A DNA stretch of 15,647 bases. Source: CAVYPR01 sp052145775 (GTDB lineage: Bacteria; Actinomycetota; Acidimicrobiia; Acidimicrobiales; RAAP-2). Of the stretch, positions 9,001-13,675 are shown piece after piece. Each line of letters opens with the position of its first letter. The stretch's first letter is position 1. The position numbers and the translations under genes are program-made. Under the pieces are notes generated by a model. The model was not told the origin of the DNA. It saw only the letters and a list, made by a program, of their open reading frames with translations, and searched no databases. Location: contig JBKQNY010000188.1 in NCBI GenBank assembly GCA_052145775.1, forward strand, positions 1 to 15,647. The letters are read 5' to 3'.

Positions 9001-9417
9001 TTCGGCACAACCAAGGTGACGGCGACAATCACGGTCAATTCCGGGGGGACGCAGCTCAGCGTGAAGAGCCCGTCGGGCACCTCGGGAGCCGCGGTCAACG
9101 TGCGGGTGGTGACCGCCGGGGGTGAGAGCCCGGCGGTGACGGCCGACCTGTTCACCTACGGCCCGACCATCACCTCGCTCTCTAGGACAAGCGGCCCGGT
9201 GGCCGGCGGCACCAAGGTGACGATCACCGGGACCGGCTTCACGTCGGTGTCGAGCGTCAAGTTCGGGACAACGGCGGCCGAGTCCTACACGGTCTCGTCG
9301 TCCACGTCGATCATCGCCGTCTCCCCGGCACACGCTGCCGGGAAGGTCAGGATCTCGGTGACGACGGCCGGCGGGACGTCGCCGGCGACCAATGCCGACC
9401 TGTACACATATCCGTAG
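1..9417 (+). CDS. Giant secreted multidomain protein with C25-like peptidase domain (5' partial)
   Basis: The frame is open from base 1 (GAKLTGATSVKFGTTPAAS is already inside an IPT/TIG domain), so the true start and any signal peptide lie upstream; the GTG at 61 is internal. It ends at TAG 9415-9417 after 3138 residues. Modules in order, by base: partial IPT/TIG 1-190; Gly-rich beta-helix about 400-1020; IPT 1498-1740; beta-rich domain 1741-2055; IPT 2056-2304; Ser/Thr linker; period-5 repeat regions 2461-2556 and 3019-3147; three C-x4-C modules 3151-3840; DUF11-like 4006-4420; PPC-like 4465-4890; C25-like peptidase 4970-6200; beta domains to 7110; MBG-like repeats 7111-8118; five IPT domains 8119-9414. 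There is no LPXTG motif or C-terminal membrane helix. Composition (Thr, Ser, Gly, Ala) fits an extracellular protein. Threonine codon ACA is unusually common. Inferred role: adhesin or processing protease at the cell surface. Domain names are by motif recognition; the substrate is unknown. Confidence 0.9.
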   Translation, partial: GAKLTGATSVKFGTTPAASFVVESPTTIEATSPAHVAGTVAVTVTTSNGTSTTFADTTRFTFAAPWTLLVRAFQTSGTVTLTSTITAPTNQSLAVQPDMTVTLNLNGHTLEIPNPDVNPGIWVGGALTIETTAGGTGLLVADGTTYAAGIGCGYTCSVGTITIRGGKIIARGGYDGAGIGGGNLIPNGKVTISGGTVTATGGEYGAGIGGGRGGSGGTVTINGGTVTANGGPGGTVTGTFKTGAAGIGGGTYGSGGTDTITGGTVTATGGTGGSGIGGGGGTGGSGGTVAISGGTVTAHGGVIGAGIGGFTSGGTVTISHGATVTATAGSNASAVGSAQAEGSFGSLTNDGSLTLKGNETIPSGASATNTTTGSNPTGILGATAGVIHLDTELHGGGTLVNQGTILLGPGGSVTGVNVTDHDYVITYTVGGTSITKPASQIVYAATFNLGGVTLPSVSPNGWSTLGAQPVTNITDLATLFGERAGATSVTLYPTSPPAPPTITSFTPPSASSLGGTYVTIRGTHLTDAELVEFGSTYVTFHWTTPTAIVATAPPHAAGLVTVSVTTPGGTATKGGFRFTTGACPPHYSGAYNGTVTGPSGRFSDHGTISYSSVTGATTFSGHLTVTGTGTVAISGSESCAGVTFGTSSVSATFSGTSTPNGFLIGGTWHSSSLNESGTFALRLATPKPVITSITSLTETGTGSSQPVVQIIGSKLYATTSVKFGTTPAASYSVTSPTALTVTAPHREQGRTRVTVTTPGGSTTYFWTAPEPTARVTLSATSPTVDSVSSVPEASIPSTAITTTSTSTEGSVQGASVTASAAALRTYPLRTGALRTYPLRTGGLGSAALRTYPAAEKALSDILLSDLPIYYPAGCSGTTCTGWAGVLAGTPYVTDPLDTVTLTDVLSNPTALARFNSVPLGDLDVSSSSLGSLPLISLALAGLPLTSITPTGSTGSATGNLKAWCAQLKSAGFTCHSDFGVTQTKPSTAQHLDLLALGLSGVPVDTYALRTYPLRTGGLESTPLRTGALRTYPLRTGALRTYALRTYKLQTSPLSLIPVKALTHPQTVVNCTLIACDSTSAATLLDALNAGAILPTATLEQLDTLTATALGSVKLSSLPLSTDALGKVLLYALDMTTNPLASLKLRTLHITASPLGAIPVRALATAKEVVTCTRVACTSTSTTLTNAEADGALKATATLSQLENLNPTVLSKHHLSSIDLAESPLGSIPVHAMQSTATGINCTKVDCKTTASTTLATAQANGAINATATLADLGPFFATSLGQLGSYGTATLANLGTFLGMTLGQLLVGINPTTPSQPPLTLNDLVAGLLPPTSFPWQNVKLTKVPLSAHASTGGTDTLAATITVRGPTGYESSTQAVTVSFTLPPGFTYVAGSALATGPIATGGTPITPSSVTSSSVTFGGGGSYRDTYARTIQFKVAAGTGLGLAQARATVSITTLVTSSNTSTATMDVVDGQAPGYHSPTSPAQLTTGDLNLGYITPTSNVDYWSVKVTQGDELSLELSNLPDDDDLTLFSRTPQQLQGTPTHKATGTNDATATLTGVTHQQTTGTQGIPLTPPSGYQLYAYSDNRGTTSENIQTAPLPAGTYLVQVSGYNGDSSTEPYLLRATEVSSGNTTTCPGITYPNPTPAPPAAAAIPSNANTLFLVNTQRLTAAYGSGAEATVMTDLSQVATDSKAGVVGAVVPVDSYATVESAYSNWNVDPCTVASANDVVSAISKVIDTIRSSHPSITSVVIVGADDQIPFARIADGSTQSNERDYAASTFPGEQNVLADTLGQGYYLSDDPFTATQPLAVGSATLYTPQVAVGRLVETPAQIEESLNRFVTSKGVLDASAALSTGYTFLTQGAKAAAVNLAKVSGRKVAQLINTTWTRTDLNQALTSTPAPGLDSINSHFDFGRALPAIGNKTKTQTSKNLFTTTTVTKAPTGTYTGRLLFSMGCHSGLEIDGPELAASGFKTPVADWAKTFASVGALWVGNTGYGYGDTSTIAYSAKLMAEFADNLDGTMSVGAAFVNAKQSYNAGDAVLSPYDLKSLMESTFYGLPMYHLNDAPAPAAAPAAAVTPPATHTDSATGLTASTITFNLQVGTTVGKLGKKTATGGTYYQVNGTNPYDASTQTTEYRPIEPLAKVEVTQPTPNKPTTLGKVAHGALITSLSSTDIGSFKPTISNPSIDSATHTAAPGPVLDPFPSQLQRIATFTTLGTAGVTKRQELDLVAGQFIPDGTSDGKGTQRLFNSAKATVLYTSPSSPLNSDFTLPTIKTVSATVTGPHTTFLVQTSDPKTTVKEVTVLYTDAASPGSWIPLTLTSANGHTWSGSGAATASGQIDYFVQVVDGAGNVAVASNKASNFPAAEVPEMVTVNVSGSQTYGSHSATLTYTTTPPDVAVTGTLRCTKVSTGATISPTLKAQAYTVDGTSCSGLSTTANYSLSYVGVSGGFSVSKSHLTVTATSTTRPYGAGNPAFSYKVSGFANTETTSVVSGSASCTTTATTKSAVGTYPIMCRTGSLSAANYTFTFVKGTLTVTPVTLTVTAKSTTKLYGASLPTFTDTVTGFVAGDHATVVTGTASCTTLASSSSPVGTYKINCTKGSLSAHNYTFTFISGTLKVTPATLTVTAKSTSRLYNTANPTFGYTVTGFVAGDHSTVVSGKASCATTATKTSPAGTYPITCTKGTLAASNYTFTFKPGNLAITLAPPTITSVARTSGPVSGGSQVTITGTHFTTVVNVKFGTTAAPAFTVKSSTQLVATAPAHAAGTVRISVTTTSGTTPATSADIYKYVYPVPAVAGVSPASGPAAGGTSLTVSGSGLSGATTVYFGTTKVTTTVSVNAGGTQLSVKSPPGTSGASVNVQVVTPGGESPAVTADLFTYGPILTAISPTSGPVTGGTKVTVTGAGFSTVHTVKFGTTTAQSFTVTSRTQLVATAPAHAADTAKITVTTPDGTTPATSASNYKFTNPVPTVTAISPASGPPTGGTAVTVSGSAFTGATAVYFGTTKVTATITVNSGGTQLSVKSPSGTSGAAVNVRVVTAGGESPAVTADLFTYGPTITSLSRTSGPVAGGTKVTITGTGFTSVSSVKFGTTAAESYTVSSSTSIIAVSPAHAAGKVRISVTTAGGTSPATNADLYTYP
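475..1017 (+). repeat. Six Gly-rich beta-helix repeats (GTVTI-GGTVTA-GG-GAGIGGG)
   Basis: Six in-frame units start at about 475, 562, 649, 766, 859 and 940 (spacings 87, 87, 117, 93 and 81 bases). Each reads roughly GTVTIxGGTVTAxGG, then a variable turn, then GAGIGGG. The last unit is degenerate (SHGATVTATAG). The regular TVTI / TVTA strands split by glycines suggest a right-handed parallel beta-helix, as in many secreted bacterial adhesins. The varied turn lengths and synonymous differences point to old duplication rather than recent slippage. Confidence 0.8.
2467..2526 (+). repeat. Near-perfect 30-base tandem duplication encoding LRTYPLRTGA/G
   Basis: Bases 2467-2496 and 2497-2526 are almost identical; they differ only in the last few bases (GGGGGCG against GGGAGGA). 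Each encodes two pentads, LRTYP and LRTG plus a small residue, and a further LRTYP follows at about 2551. The near identity implies recent duplication or homogenisation inside an otherwise diverged gene, so copy number could vary between strains. Confidence 0.85.
3019..3147 (+). repeat. Second block of period-5 LRT pentads
   Basis: The block reads in pentads: ALRTY, PLRTG, GLEST, PLRTG, ALRTY, PLRTG, ALRTY, ALRTY, KLQTS. Leucine recurs every fifth residue with R-T after it, and Ala or Pro before it. This is the same unit as at 2461-2556, but with TTG for many leucines where the first block uses CTG. The periodicity resembles pentapeptide-repeat beta-helices, although the residue before the central Leu is Ala/Pro rather than the usual Asp/Asn. 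Weaker period-5 patterns (LGSLP, LISLA, LAGLP) fill the sequence between the blocks. Confidence 0.8.
3151..3840 (+). repeat. Three diverged modules with a C-x4-C motif
   Basis: Modules begin at about 3151, 3454 and 3664 with SPLSLIPVKAL, SPLGAIPVRAL and SPLGSIPVHAM. Each continues with a Cys pair (CTLIAC, CTRVAC, CTKVDC), then a Thr-rich stretch, a 'GAI/GAL..TATL..L' segment and more period-5 leucines. Spacings are 303 and 210 bases. In an exported protein the paired cysteines would probably form a disulphide that caps a solenoid loop. I do not recognise the module as a named family. Confidence 0.7.
4970..6200 (+). other. C25 (gingipain-like) caspase-fold peptidase domain inside the giant protein
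   Basis: The region opens with a strand (NTLFLVNTQRL), as C25 domains do after their leader. It then shows SVVIVGADDQIPFARI (5248-5295), which matches the family's strand followed by G-D/A-D-x-I-P, and VAVGRLVETPAQIEESLNRF (about 5464-5520), which matches the family's VGR-(L)-P-x-(T) segment followed by a helix. The candidate catalytic His is CAC 5728-5730 in INSHFDFGRALP. The candidate Cys is TGC 5866-5868 in LLFSMGCHSG, 46 residues later, in the His-then-Cys order of clan CD enzymes. The PPC-like domain just upstream (4465-4890) often accompanies secreted peptidases. Activity and specificity are inferred, not shown. Confidence 0.7.
7372..8118 (+). repeat. Three MBG-type repeats, exact 249-base period
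   Basis: Units start at 7372, 7621 and 7870, exactly 249 bases (83 residues) apart. Each begins LTVTA(K/T)ST, has a Tyr near residue 12, a GF.AGDH or similar segment, a conserved Cys (GSASC, GTASC, GKASC), a second Cys about 17 residues on, and ends NYTFTF then a strand. This is the pattern of the MBG beta-sandwich repeats found in bacterial surface proteins. A more diverged relative precedes them at about 7111-7371 (TVNVSGSQTYG...). The paired cysteines in every unit suggest a disulphide per domain. Confidence 0.8.
8119..9414 (+). repeat. Five C-terminal IPT/TIG domains in an A-B-A-B-A order, 522-base period
   Basis: Type A domains start near 8119, 8641 and 9163 (PTITS/PILTA, SGPV.GG..VT, VKFGTT, ATAPAHAA). 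Type B domains lie at about 8383-8640 and 8905-9162 (SPASGP, VYFGTTKV, GGTQLSVKSP, GESPAVTADLFTYG). Matching positions are 522 bases apart, so an A-B pair of 174 residues was duplicated as a unit. The B copies remain very similar in DNA, especially 8531-8640 against 9053-9162. IPT/TIG domains are immunoglobulin-like and usually form stalks or carbohydrate- and protein-binding arrays outside the cell. Confidence 0.85.
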
Positions 9418-9427
9418 TCGGCGGTGG

Positions 9428-9462
9428 CCGGCAGCTCTCGCCGGAGGACCGTTGCCTGCCGG
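9428..9462 (+). terminator. Possible terminator hairpin after the giant gene
   Basis: CCGGCAG (9428-9434) and CTGCCGG (9456-9462) form a perfect 7-base stem with a 21-base loop, beginning 10 bases after the TAG stop. No U-tract follows, so if it terminates it is of the non-canonical kind common in GC-rich actinobacteria. The long loop weakens the case. Confidence 0.3.
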
Positions 9463-9589
9463 GCACGGGGCAGCTCGCTCGGGCTCCCCGCGGCCGGTGG
9501 CGCGACCAACTCTCGGGGCAGGCGGGGACCCCCCGGCGGCCCGCCCCCGGGCGCAGGGCCCGCCGATGCAACCCGCGGCGGCGCAGCAC

Positions 9590-9595
9590 TACACT
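9590..9595 (+). promoter_or_regulatory. Candidate -10 element TACACT for the cyclase gene
   Basis: TACACT fits the TAnnnT pattern of high-GC actinobacterial -10 boxes and lies in the least GC-rich part of the intergenic region. No good -35 hexamer is visible 16-18 bases upstream. If used, it would leave a leader of about 100 bases before the ATG at 9702. Confidence 0.22.
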
Positions 9596-9685
9596 CACCC
9601 CACCGTGTGACCGACGCGACAGCCCCAGCGATCGCGGGTCGGCGCGAGGGTGGCCTTGAGTGGCCGTCACCGCCGATGTGGGCCG

Positions 9686-9692
9686 AAGGAAG
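9686..9692 (+). promoter_or_regulatory. Shine-Dalgarno AAGGAAG supporting the ATG start at 9702
   Basis: AAGGAAG ends 9 bases before ATG 9702-9704. It favours that start over the in-frame GTG at 9660, which would add 14 residues and has only a weaker GAGGG upstream (about 9643-9647). Confidence 0.5.
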
Positions 9693-9701
9693 CCGGGCGA
9701 G

Positions 9702-12700
9702 ATGACGCAGCCCACTGCCCAGAATCTCCAGCGCACGGTGGAGGGCGACGACGTCCCGGGAGGTGTCGGCCTGGACCCCGGCGAGGGTGCGCTGCGCCTC
9801 GGACCCTACGTCTCCCGGCTGGCCATGGCGTGGCTGGCCGAAGATCCCGCAGAGCGGGTGCGATCCGTCGAAGGAACCCTGGCCTTCGTGGACGTCTCGG
9901 GGTTCACCGCACTGACCGAACGGCTGGCCGTCCGGGGCAAGGCGGGGGCCGAAGAGGTCTCCGACGTGGTGGGCGCCACCTTCGCCCAGCTGCTCGAGAT
10001 CGCCTACGAGTACGGCGGGGAAATGCTCAAGTGGGGTGGCGACGCCGCGCTTCTCCTGTTCGAGGAGCCCGGATCGGCCGCCCGGGCCGCCCGGGCCACC
10101 TGGCTGATTTCGAGGGCCATGCCCCGCCTCGGGAACGTGAGCACCTCGGCGGGCCGGATCCGCCTGGGGGTCTCCATCGGGGTGCACCGCGGCCGGTTCG
10201 ACCTCTACCTGGTGGGCGGCGGCCACCGCGAGCTGGTGATCACCGGACCCCCGGCCACCCAGACGACGGCGATGGAAGGTGCCGCCAACTCCGGCGAGGT
10301 GCTGGTCAGCGAGGCCACGGCGGCCGAGCTGGAGGCCCGGGTCCTCGCCGGCGAGCGGGAGGGGGGCAGGTTGCTGCGCTGCGCGCCCCGGGCCGAGCCC
10401 AGGAGGCCCCCGAGGGCGGACCTCCTCGTGACCGATCCCTCGGGGTTGCTGTCGACGGCCGTCCGCCATCGCCTCCTCGGCGGGGGCGAGCCGGCCGAGC
10501 ACCGCCACGCCTCGATCTCCTTCGTCCAGTTCCGGGGCGTCGACGCCCTGCACGCGTCGGCCGGCAGCCGGGCCGTGGCCGAGGCCCTCGAGCCCATCGT
10601 CTCGCGGGCCCAGGAGGCCGCCGACCGGCACGGCGTCGCCTTCCACTACATCGACATCGCCGGGGACGGGGGAAAGATCCTGTTGACCGGTGGCCTGCCG
10701 GTGGTCCGCGGCGACGACGAGGACCGCCTGTTGCGGGCCACCCTCGAGGTGGTGCACGCGCCGGCCGGTGCGCTCGGGGTGCGGGCGGGCCTCAATGCCG
10801 GGCGGTTCTTCGTGCACGACGCCGGCACCGCCTACCGCCGGATTTACTCCTTCTCCGGCGACGCCATCAACCTGGCGGCCCGGGTCATGGGACGGGCCGA
10901 GGACGGGCAGGTGGTGGCCACCGACAGCTTCCTCGCCCGGGTCCACGGCTTCGCCACCGATTCCCTCCCGCCCTTCAACGTGAAGGGCAAGACCGAGCCG
11001 GTGCTGGCCTCGGTGGTGCTCGGCCGCCGGGAGGCGGCCGGCGCGTCCAAGCCGGCGTCACCTCCACCGGAGAGCTCCCTGCCGATCATCGGCCGGTCGG
11101 GCGAGCTCGAGGCACTGGCCGACGCCGCCGCACGGGCCGCCGACGGATCGGGCTGCGCCATCGAGATCGTGGCCGAGCCGGGCATGGGCAAGTCGCGGCT
11201 GGTGGCTGAGGCGGCGGCCACCTGGGAGCTCGAGACCCGGCGCATGTACTGCGAGGAGTACGGCGAGGCCACGCCGTACCTGCCGTTCCGGCACCTCTTC
11301 GACGCCGTGCTCGGGGTGCCCGAGGCCGCCGGCAGCGACGAGGCGGCCCGCGCCCTGGAGACGGCAGTGACCGAGCGGGCCCCGGGTCTCGTGCCGTGGG
11401 TGCCGCTGCTGGCCACCCTGGTCGGCGCCGACCTCGCCCTCACCCCCGAGATCGAGCAGATCGAACCGCAGTTCCGCCGGGCCCGACTGGCCGGCGCCAC
11501 GATGGAGCTGCTGGACGTGCTGTGCGAACGGCCGATGGGCCTGGTCTTCGAGGACGTCCACGCCATCGACGAGGCGTCGGCGGATCTCCTCCACCACCTG
11601 GTCGACGCGGCCGTGTCCCGGCCGTGGCTGCTGGTGCTGACCCGCCGCCCCGTCGGGACCGCGCCGCTGGGGGAGGAGGTGGAGCCCCCGCACCGCCGGC
11701 TCGAGCTCGGCCCCCTGGACCCGGCGGCCGCGGCCGGCCTGCTCGACGCAGGCGGCGGTGACGACCTCGGGCTCTCCGAGCACGACCGCCGCGCCCTGTT
11801 GGAGCGATCGGGGGGGAACCCGCTCTTCCTGCTGGAGCTGACCAACGCCGTGGCCAGCGACCAGCCGCTCGACACCCTCCCCGACGACCTAGAGCTGCTC
11901 CTGGCGGCCCAGATCGACCGGCTGGCGCCCGACGACCGCCAGACCCTGCGGGCCGCCGCCGTGCTCGGGGTGTGGTTCGACCTCGGTCTGCTGGCCCGGC
12001 TCCTCGCCGACGACGGCGTGCCCGAGGACATCTGGGAAAGGCTGCGGTCCCTGGTGGTGCCCGAGGGGCCCGACCAGGGACGCTTCGCCCACGCCCTCGT
12101 CCGCGACGCCGCCTACGAGGGGTTGTCGTTCCGGCGCCGCCGGGAGCTCCACCACCGCGCCGCGCTGGCCATCGAGGAGCGCGCCCCGGACCCCGAGGCC
12201 GAGGCGCCGCTCCTGTCCCTCCACTACCTCAATGCCGACCGCTTCGCCGAGACCTGGCGCTACGCCCGCTCGGCCGGACGCCGGGCCGGTGCCGTCTACG
12301 CCAACCTCGACGCCGCCACCTTCTACCGCCGGGCCCTCGAGGCCTCCCGCCACCTGCCCGGGTTGGAACGGACGGAGGTGGCCGAGGTGGCCGAGGCGCT
12401 CGGCGACGCCGAGCAGCTCGCCGGGGAGTACGAGGGTTCGGCCACCGCCTACGGCCTGGCGCGCCGGCTCACCCCCACGGGCAGCGGTCGGATGCGCCTG
12501 CTGCGCAAGACCGGGGTGGTGCACGACCGCGCCGGCGAGTACCCCGCCGCGCTCCGCTGCTTCTCCATGTCCCGGCGGATGACCGACGACGCCGATCCGG
12601 ACGCCTCCGTCGAGGCGGCCGAGGCCGCCGTGGCCTACGGGGCCACCCGGTTCACCCAGGGACGCCACCGCGAGTCCCTGCGCTGGTCCGAGCTGGCCAT

Positions 12701-13649
12701 CGAGGAGGCCATGAAGTGCAACCACCGCTCGGTCTTGGCCCACGCGCTCTTCATCGCCGACATGGCCCGTTCCTCGCTCGGACTGCCCCGGGGCGACGAG
12801 GCCGAGCAGGCTCTGGCCGTCTACGAGGAGATCGGCGACCACATCGGCCAGGGCCACGTCCTCAACAACATGGGCGTCGACGCCTACTACCGCGGGCAGT
12901 GGGACGCCGCCCTCGACCTCTACAGCCGCAGCGAGAAGGCGCGCGAGCGGGCGGGCGATGTCGTCGGCGCCGCCGCCGAGGGGAACAACATCGGCGAGAT
13001 CCTCTCCGACCAGGGGCGGTTCGAGGAGGCGGCGGAGCTGTTCGCCGCGGCACGACGCGCCTGGTCGGGCTCGGGCTTTCAGATCGGGTTGGCCCTGGTC
13101 ACGTTGAACCTCGGTCGGCTGTCGGCCCGTCGGGGCGAGCGGGACCGGGCGGTGGAGCTGCTGGACGAAGCCCTGGCCAGGTTCCGCTCGCTCAGCTCCA
13201 AGGTCTTCGAGGTCGAGGCGGAGGCCCGCCGGCTCGAAGCCGACCTGCTGGCCGGCGAGGCGGACGGAGACACCGCACGCGCCCGCTCCCTCGTGCGCCG
13301 GGCCAAGGGGCTCGGCGGCGGCGACCTCATCGACGCCATGGCTCTTCGCCTGTTCGGCGTGAGCCAGGGTTCGCTGGACCCCCGGGGGGCGATGGAGACG
13401 CTGGACGCCGCGGTGGCCGAGGCCCGGGCCCTCTCCGCCGACTTCGAACTGGCGCTGTGCCTGGCCTCGAGGGCCGTCGTGGGGTCCGCTGCCGGCGGCG
13501 ACGGCACCGGGGGGCCGGCGGGGGTCGCAACGGACGCCGCCGAAGCCCGGAGGCTGCTGGGGACCCTCGGGGTCGTGAGCACCCCGGTGACCTTGCTCGA
13601 CGACCTGTGGCCCACAGGCCCGGTGGCCCGGCGCCTGGCGGGAGCCTGA
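9702..13649 (+). CDS. Soluble-adenylyl-cyclase-like protein: two class III cyclase domains, AAA ATPase, TPR tail
   Basis: 1315 residues from ATG 9702. Cyclase domain 1 (about 57-205) has FVDVSGFTALTE with metal-binding Asp64, and EMLKWGGDAALLLF with Lys110 and Asp114; it lacks the Asn-Arg pair. Cyclase domain 2 (about 268-440) has Gln276 in place of the first metal Asp but carries INLAAR with Asn390 and Arg394, so the two half-sites are complementary and should form one active site making cAMP from ATP. The ATPase (about 461-760) has Walker A AEPGMGKS (491-498, Ala for the usual first Gly) and Walker B LVFED (614-618), then the ERSGGNPLFLLEL motif typical of AAA_16/LuxR-type ATPases. The remainder (about 830-1290) is helical and Ala-rich with TPR-like repeats. 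No membrane helix, so cytoplasmic. The order matches human sAC (ADCY10). The activating signal is unknown. Cyclase assignment is firm; nucleotide specificity is inferred. Confidence 0.88.
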   Translation: MTQPTAQNLQRTVEGDDVPGGVGLDPGEGALRLGPYVSRLAMAWLAEDPAERVRSVEGTLAFVDVSGFTALTERLAVRGKAGAEEVSDVVGATFAQLLEIAYEYGGEMLKWGGDAALLLFEEPGSAARAARATWLISRAMPRLGNVSTSAGRIRLGVSIGVHRGRFDLYLVGGGHRELVITGPPATQTTAMEGAANSGEVLVSEATAAELEARVLAGEREGGRLLRCAPRAEPRRPPRADLLVTDPSGLLSTAVRHRLLGGGEPAEHRHASISFVQFRGVDALHASAGSRAVAEALEPIVSRAQEAADRHGVAFHYIDIAGDGGKILLTGGLPVVRGDDEDRLLRATLEVVHAPAGALGVRAGLNAGRFFVHDAGTAYRRIYSFSGDAINLAARVMGRAEDGQVVATDSFLARVHGFATDSLPPFNVKGKTEPVLASVVLGRREAAGASKPASPPPESSLPIIGRSGELEALADAAARAADGSGCAIEIVAEPGMGKSRLVAEAAATWELETRRMYCEEYGEATPYLPFRHLFDAVLGVPEAAGSDEAARALETAVTERAPGLVPWVPLLATLVGADLALTPEIEQIEPQFRRARLAGATMELLDVLCERPMGLVFEDVHAIDEASADLLHHLVDAAVSRPWLLVLTRRPVGTAPLGEEVEPPHRRLELGPLDPAAAAGLLDAGGGDDLGLSEHDRRALLERSGGNPLFLLELTNAVASDQPLDTLPDDLELLLAAQIDRLAPDDRQTLRAAAVLGVWFDLGLLARLLADDGVPEDIWERLRSLVVPEGPDQGRFAHALVRDAAYEGLSFRRRRELHHRAALAIEERAPDPEAEAPLLSLHYLNADRFAETWRYARSAGRRAGAVYANLDAATFYRRALEASRHLPGLERTEVAEVAEALGDAEQLAGEYEGSATAYGLARRLTPTGSGRMRLLRKTGVVHDRAGEYPAALRCFSMSRRMTDDADPDASVEAAEAAVAYGATRFTQGRHRESLRWSELAIEEAMKCNHRSVLAHALFIADMARSSLGLPRGDEAEQALAVYEEIGDHIGQGHVLNNMGVDAYYRGQWDAALDLYSRSEKARERAGDVVGAAAEGNNIGEILSDQGRFEEAAELFAAARRAWSGSGFQIGLALVTLNLGRLSARRGERDRAVELLDEALARFRSLSSKVFEVEAEARRLEADLLAGEADGDTARARSLVRRAKGLGGGDLIDAMALRLFGVSQGSLDPRGAMETLDAAVAEARALSADFELALCLASRAVVGSAAGGDGTGGPAGVATDAAEARRLLGTLGVVSTPVTLLDDLWPTGPVARRLAGA

Positions 13650-13658
13650 AGCGACCAA

Positions 13659-13671
13659 CCGCCGTCGGCGG
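13659..13671. terminator. Possible bidirectional terminator between convergent genes
   Basis: The 26-base gap between the cyclase stop (13649) and the stop of the minus-strand stress-protein gene (13676) contains CCGCC-GTC-GGCGG, a 5-base stem with a 3-base loop that is symmetric and so could act on both strands. It is short and has no T-run. Confidence 0.33.
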
Positions 13672-13675
13672 GCGA

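Larger units (their letters stand above)
9418..9701. other. GC-rich intergenic region between giant gene and cyclase
   Basis: Some 284 bases without a convincing gene. Besides the hairpin at 9428-9462, two short inverted repeats are visible: GGCGGG 9521-9526 with CCCGCC 9540-9545, and CGGGC 9548-9552 with GCCCG 9558-9562. None has a T-run after it. Short open frames crossing here have no ribosome binding site and repetitive GC composition. The cyclase leader and possible promoter occupy the second half. Confidence 0.6.

Noticed and set aside
1..9417. Phage tail fibre or toxin of a contact-dependent system
   Set aside because: No phage genes, immunity gene, variable C-terminal toxin or secretion partner is present in the window; the C-terminus is another IPT repeat.
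1..9417. Recent horizontal transfer of the giant gene, suggested by the ACA codons
   Set aside because: Other third positions keep the same G/C preference as the neighbours and no mobile element borders the gene, so the bias alone does not support transfer.
9521..9562. Strong intrinsic terminator
   Set aside because: Only 5- to 6-base GC stems without a T-run; in sequence this GC-rich such stems arise often by chance.
9640..9701. GTG 9660 as the cyclase start
   Set aside because: Possible, but the better-spaced AAGGAAG and an ATG at 9702 fit; the 14 extra residues show no domain similarity.
9418..9701. Small coding gene in the intergenic region
   Set aside because: Short overlapping frames lack ribosome binding sites and have repetitive Arg/Gly/Pro/Ala composition.
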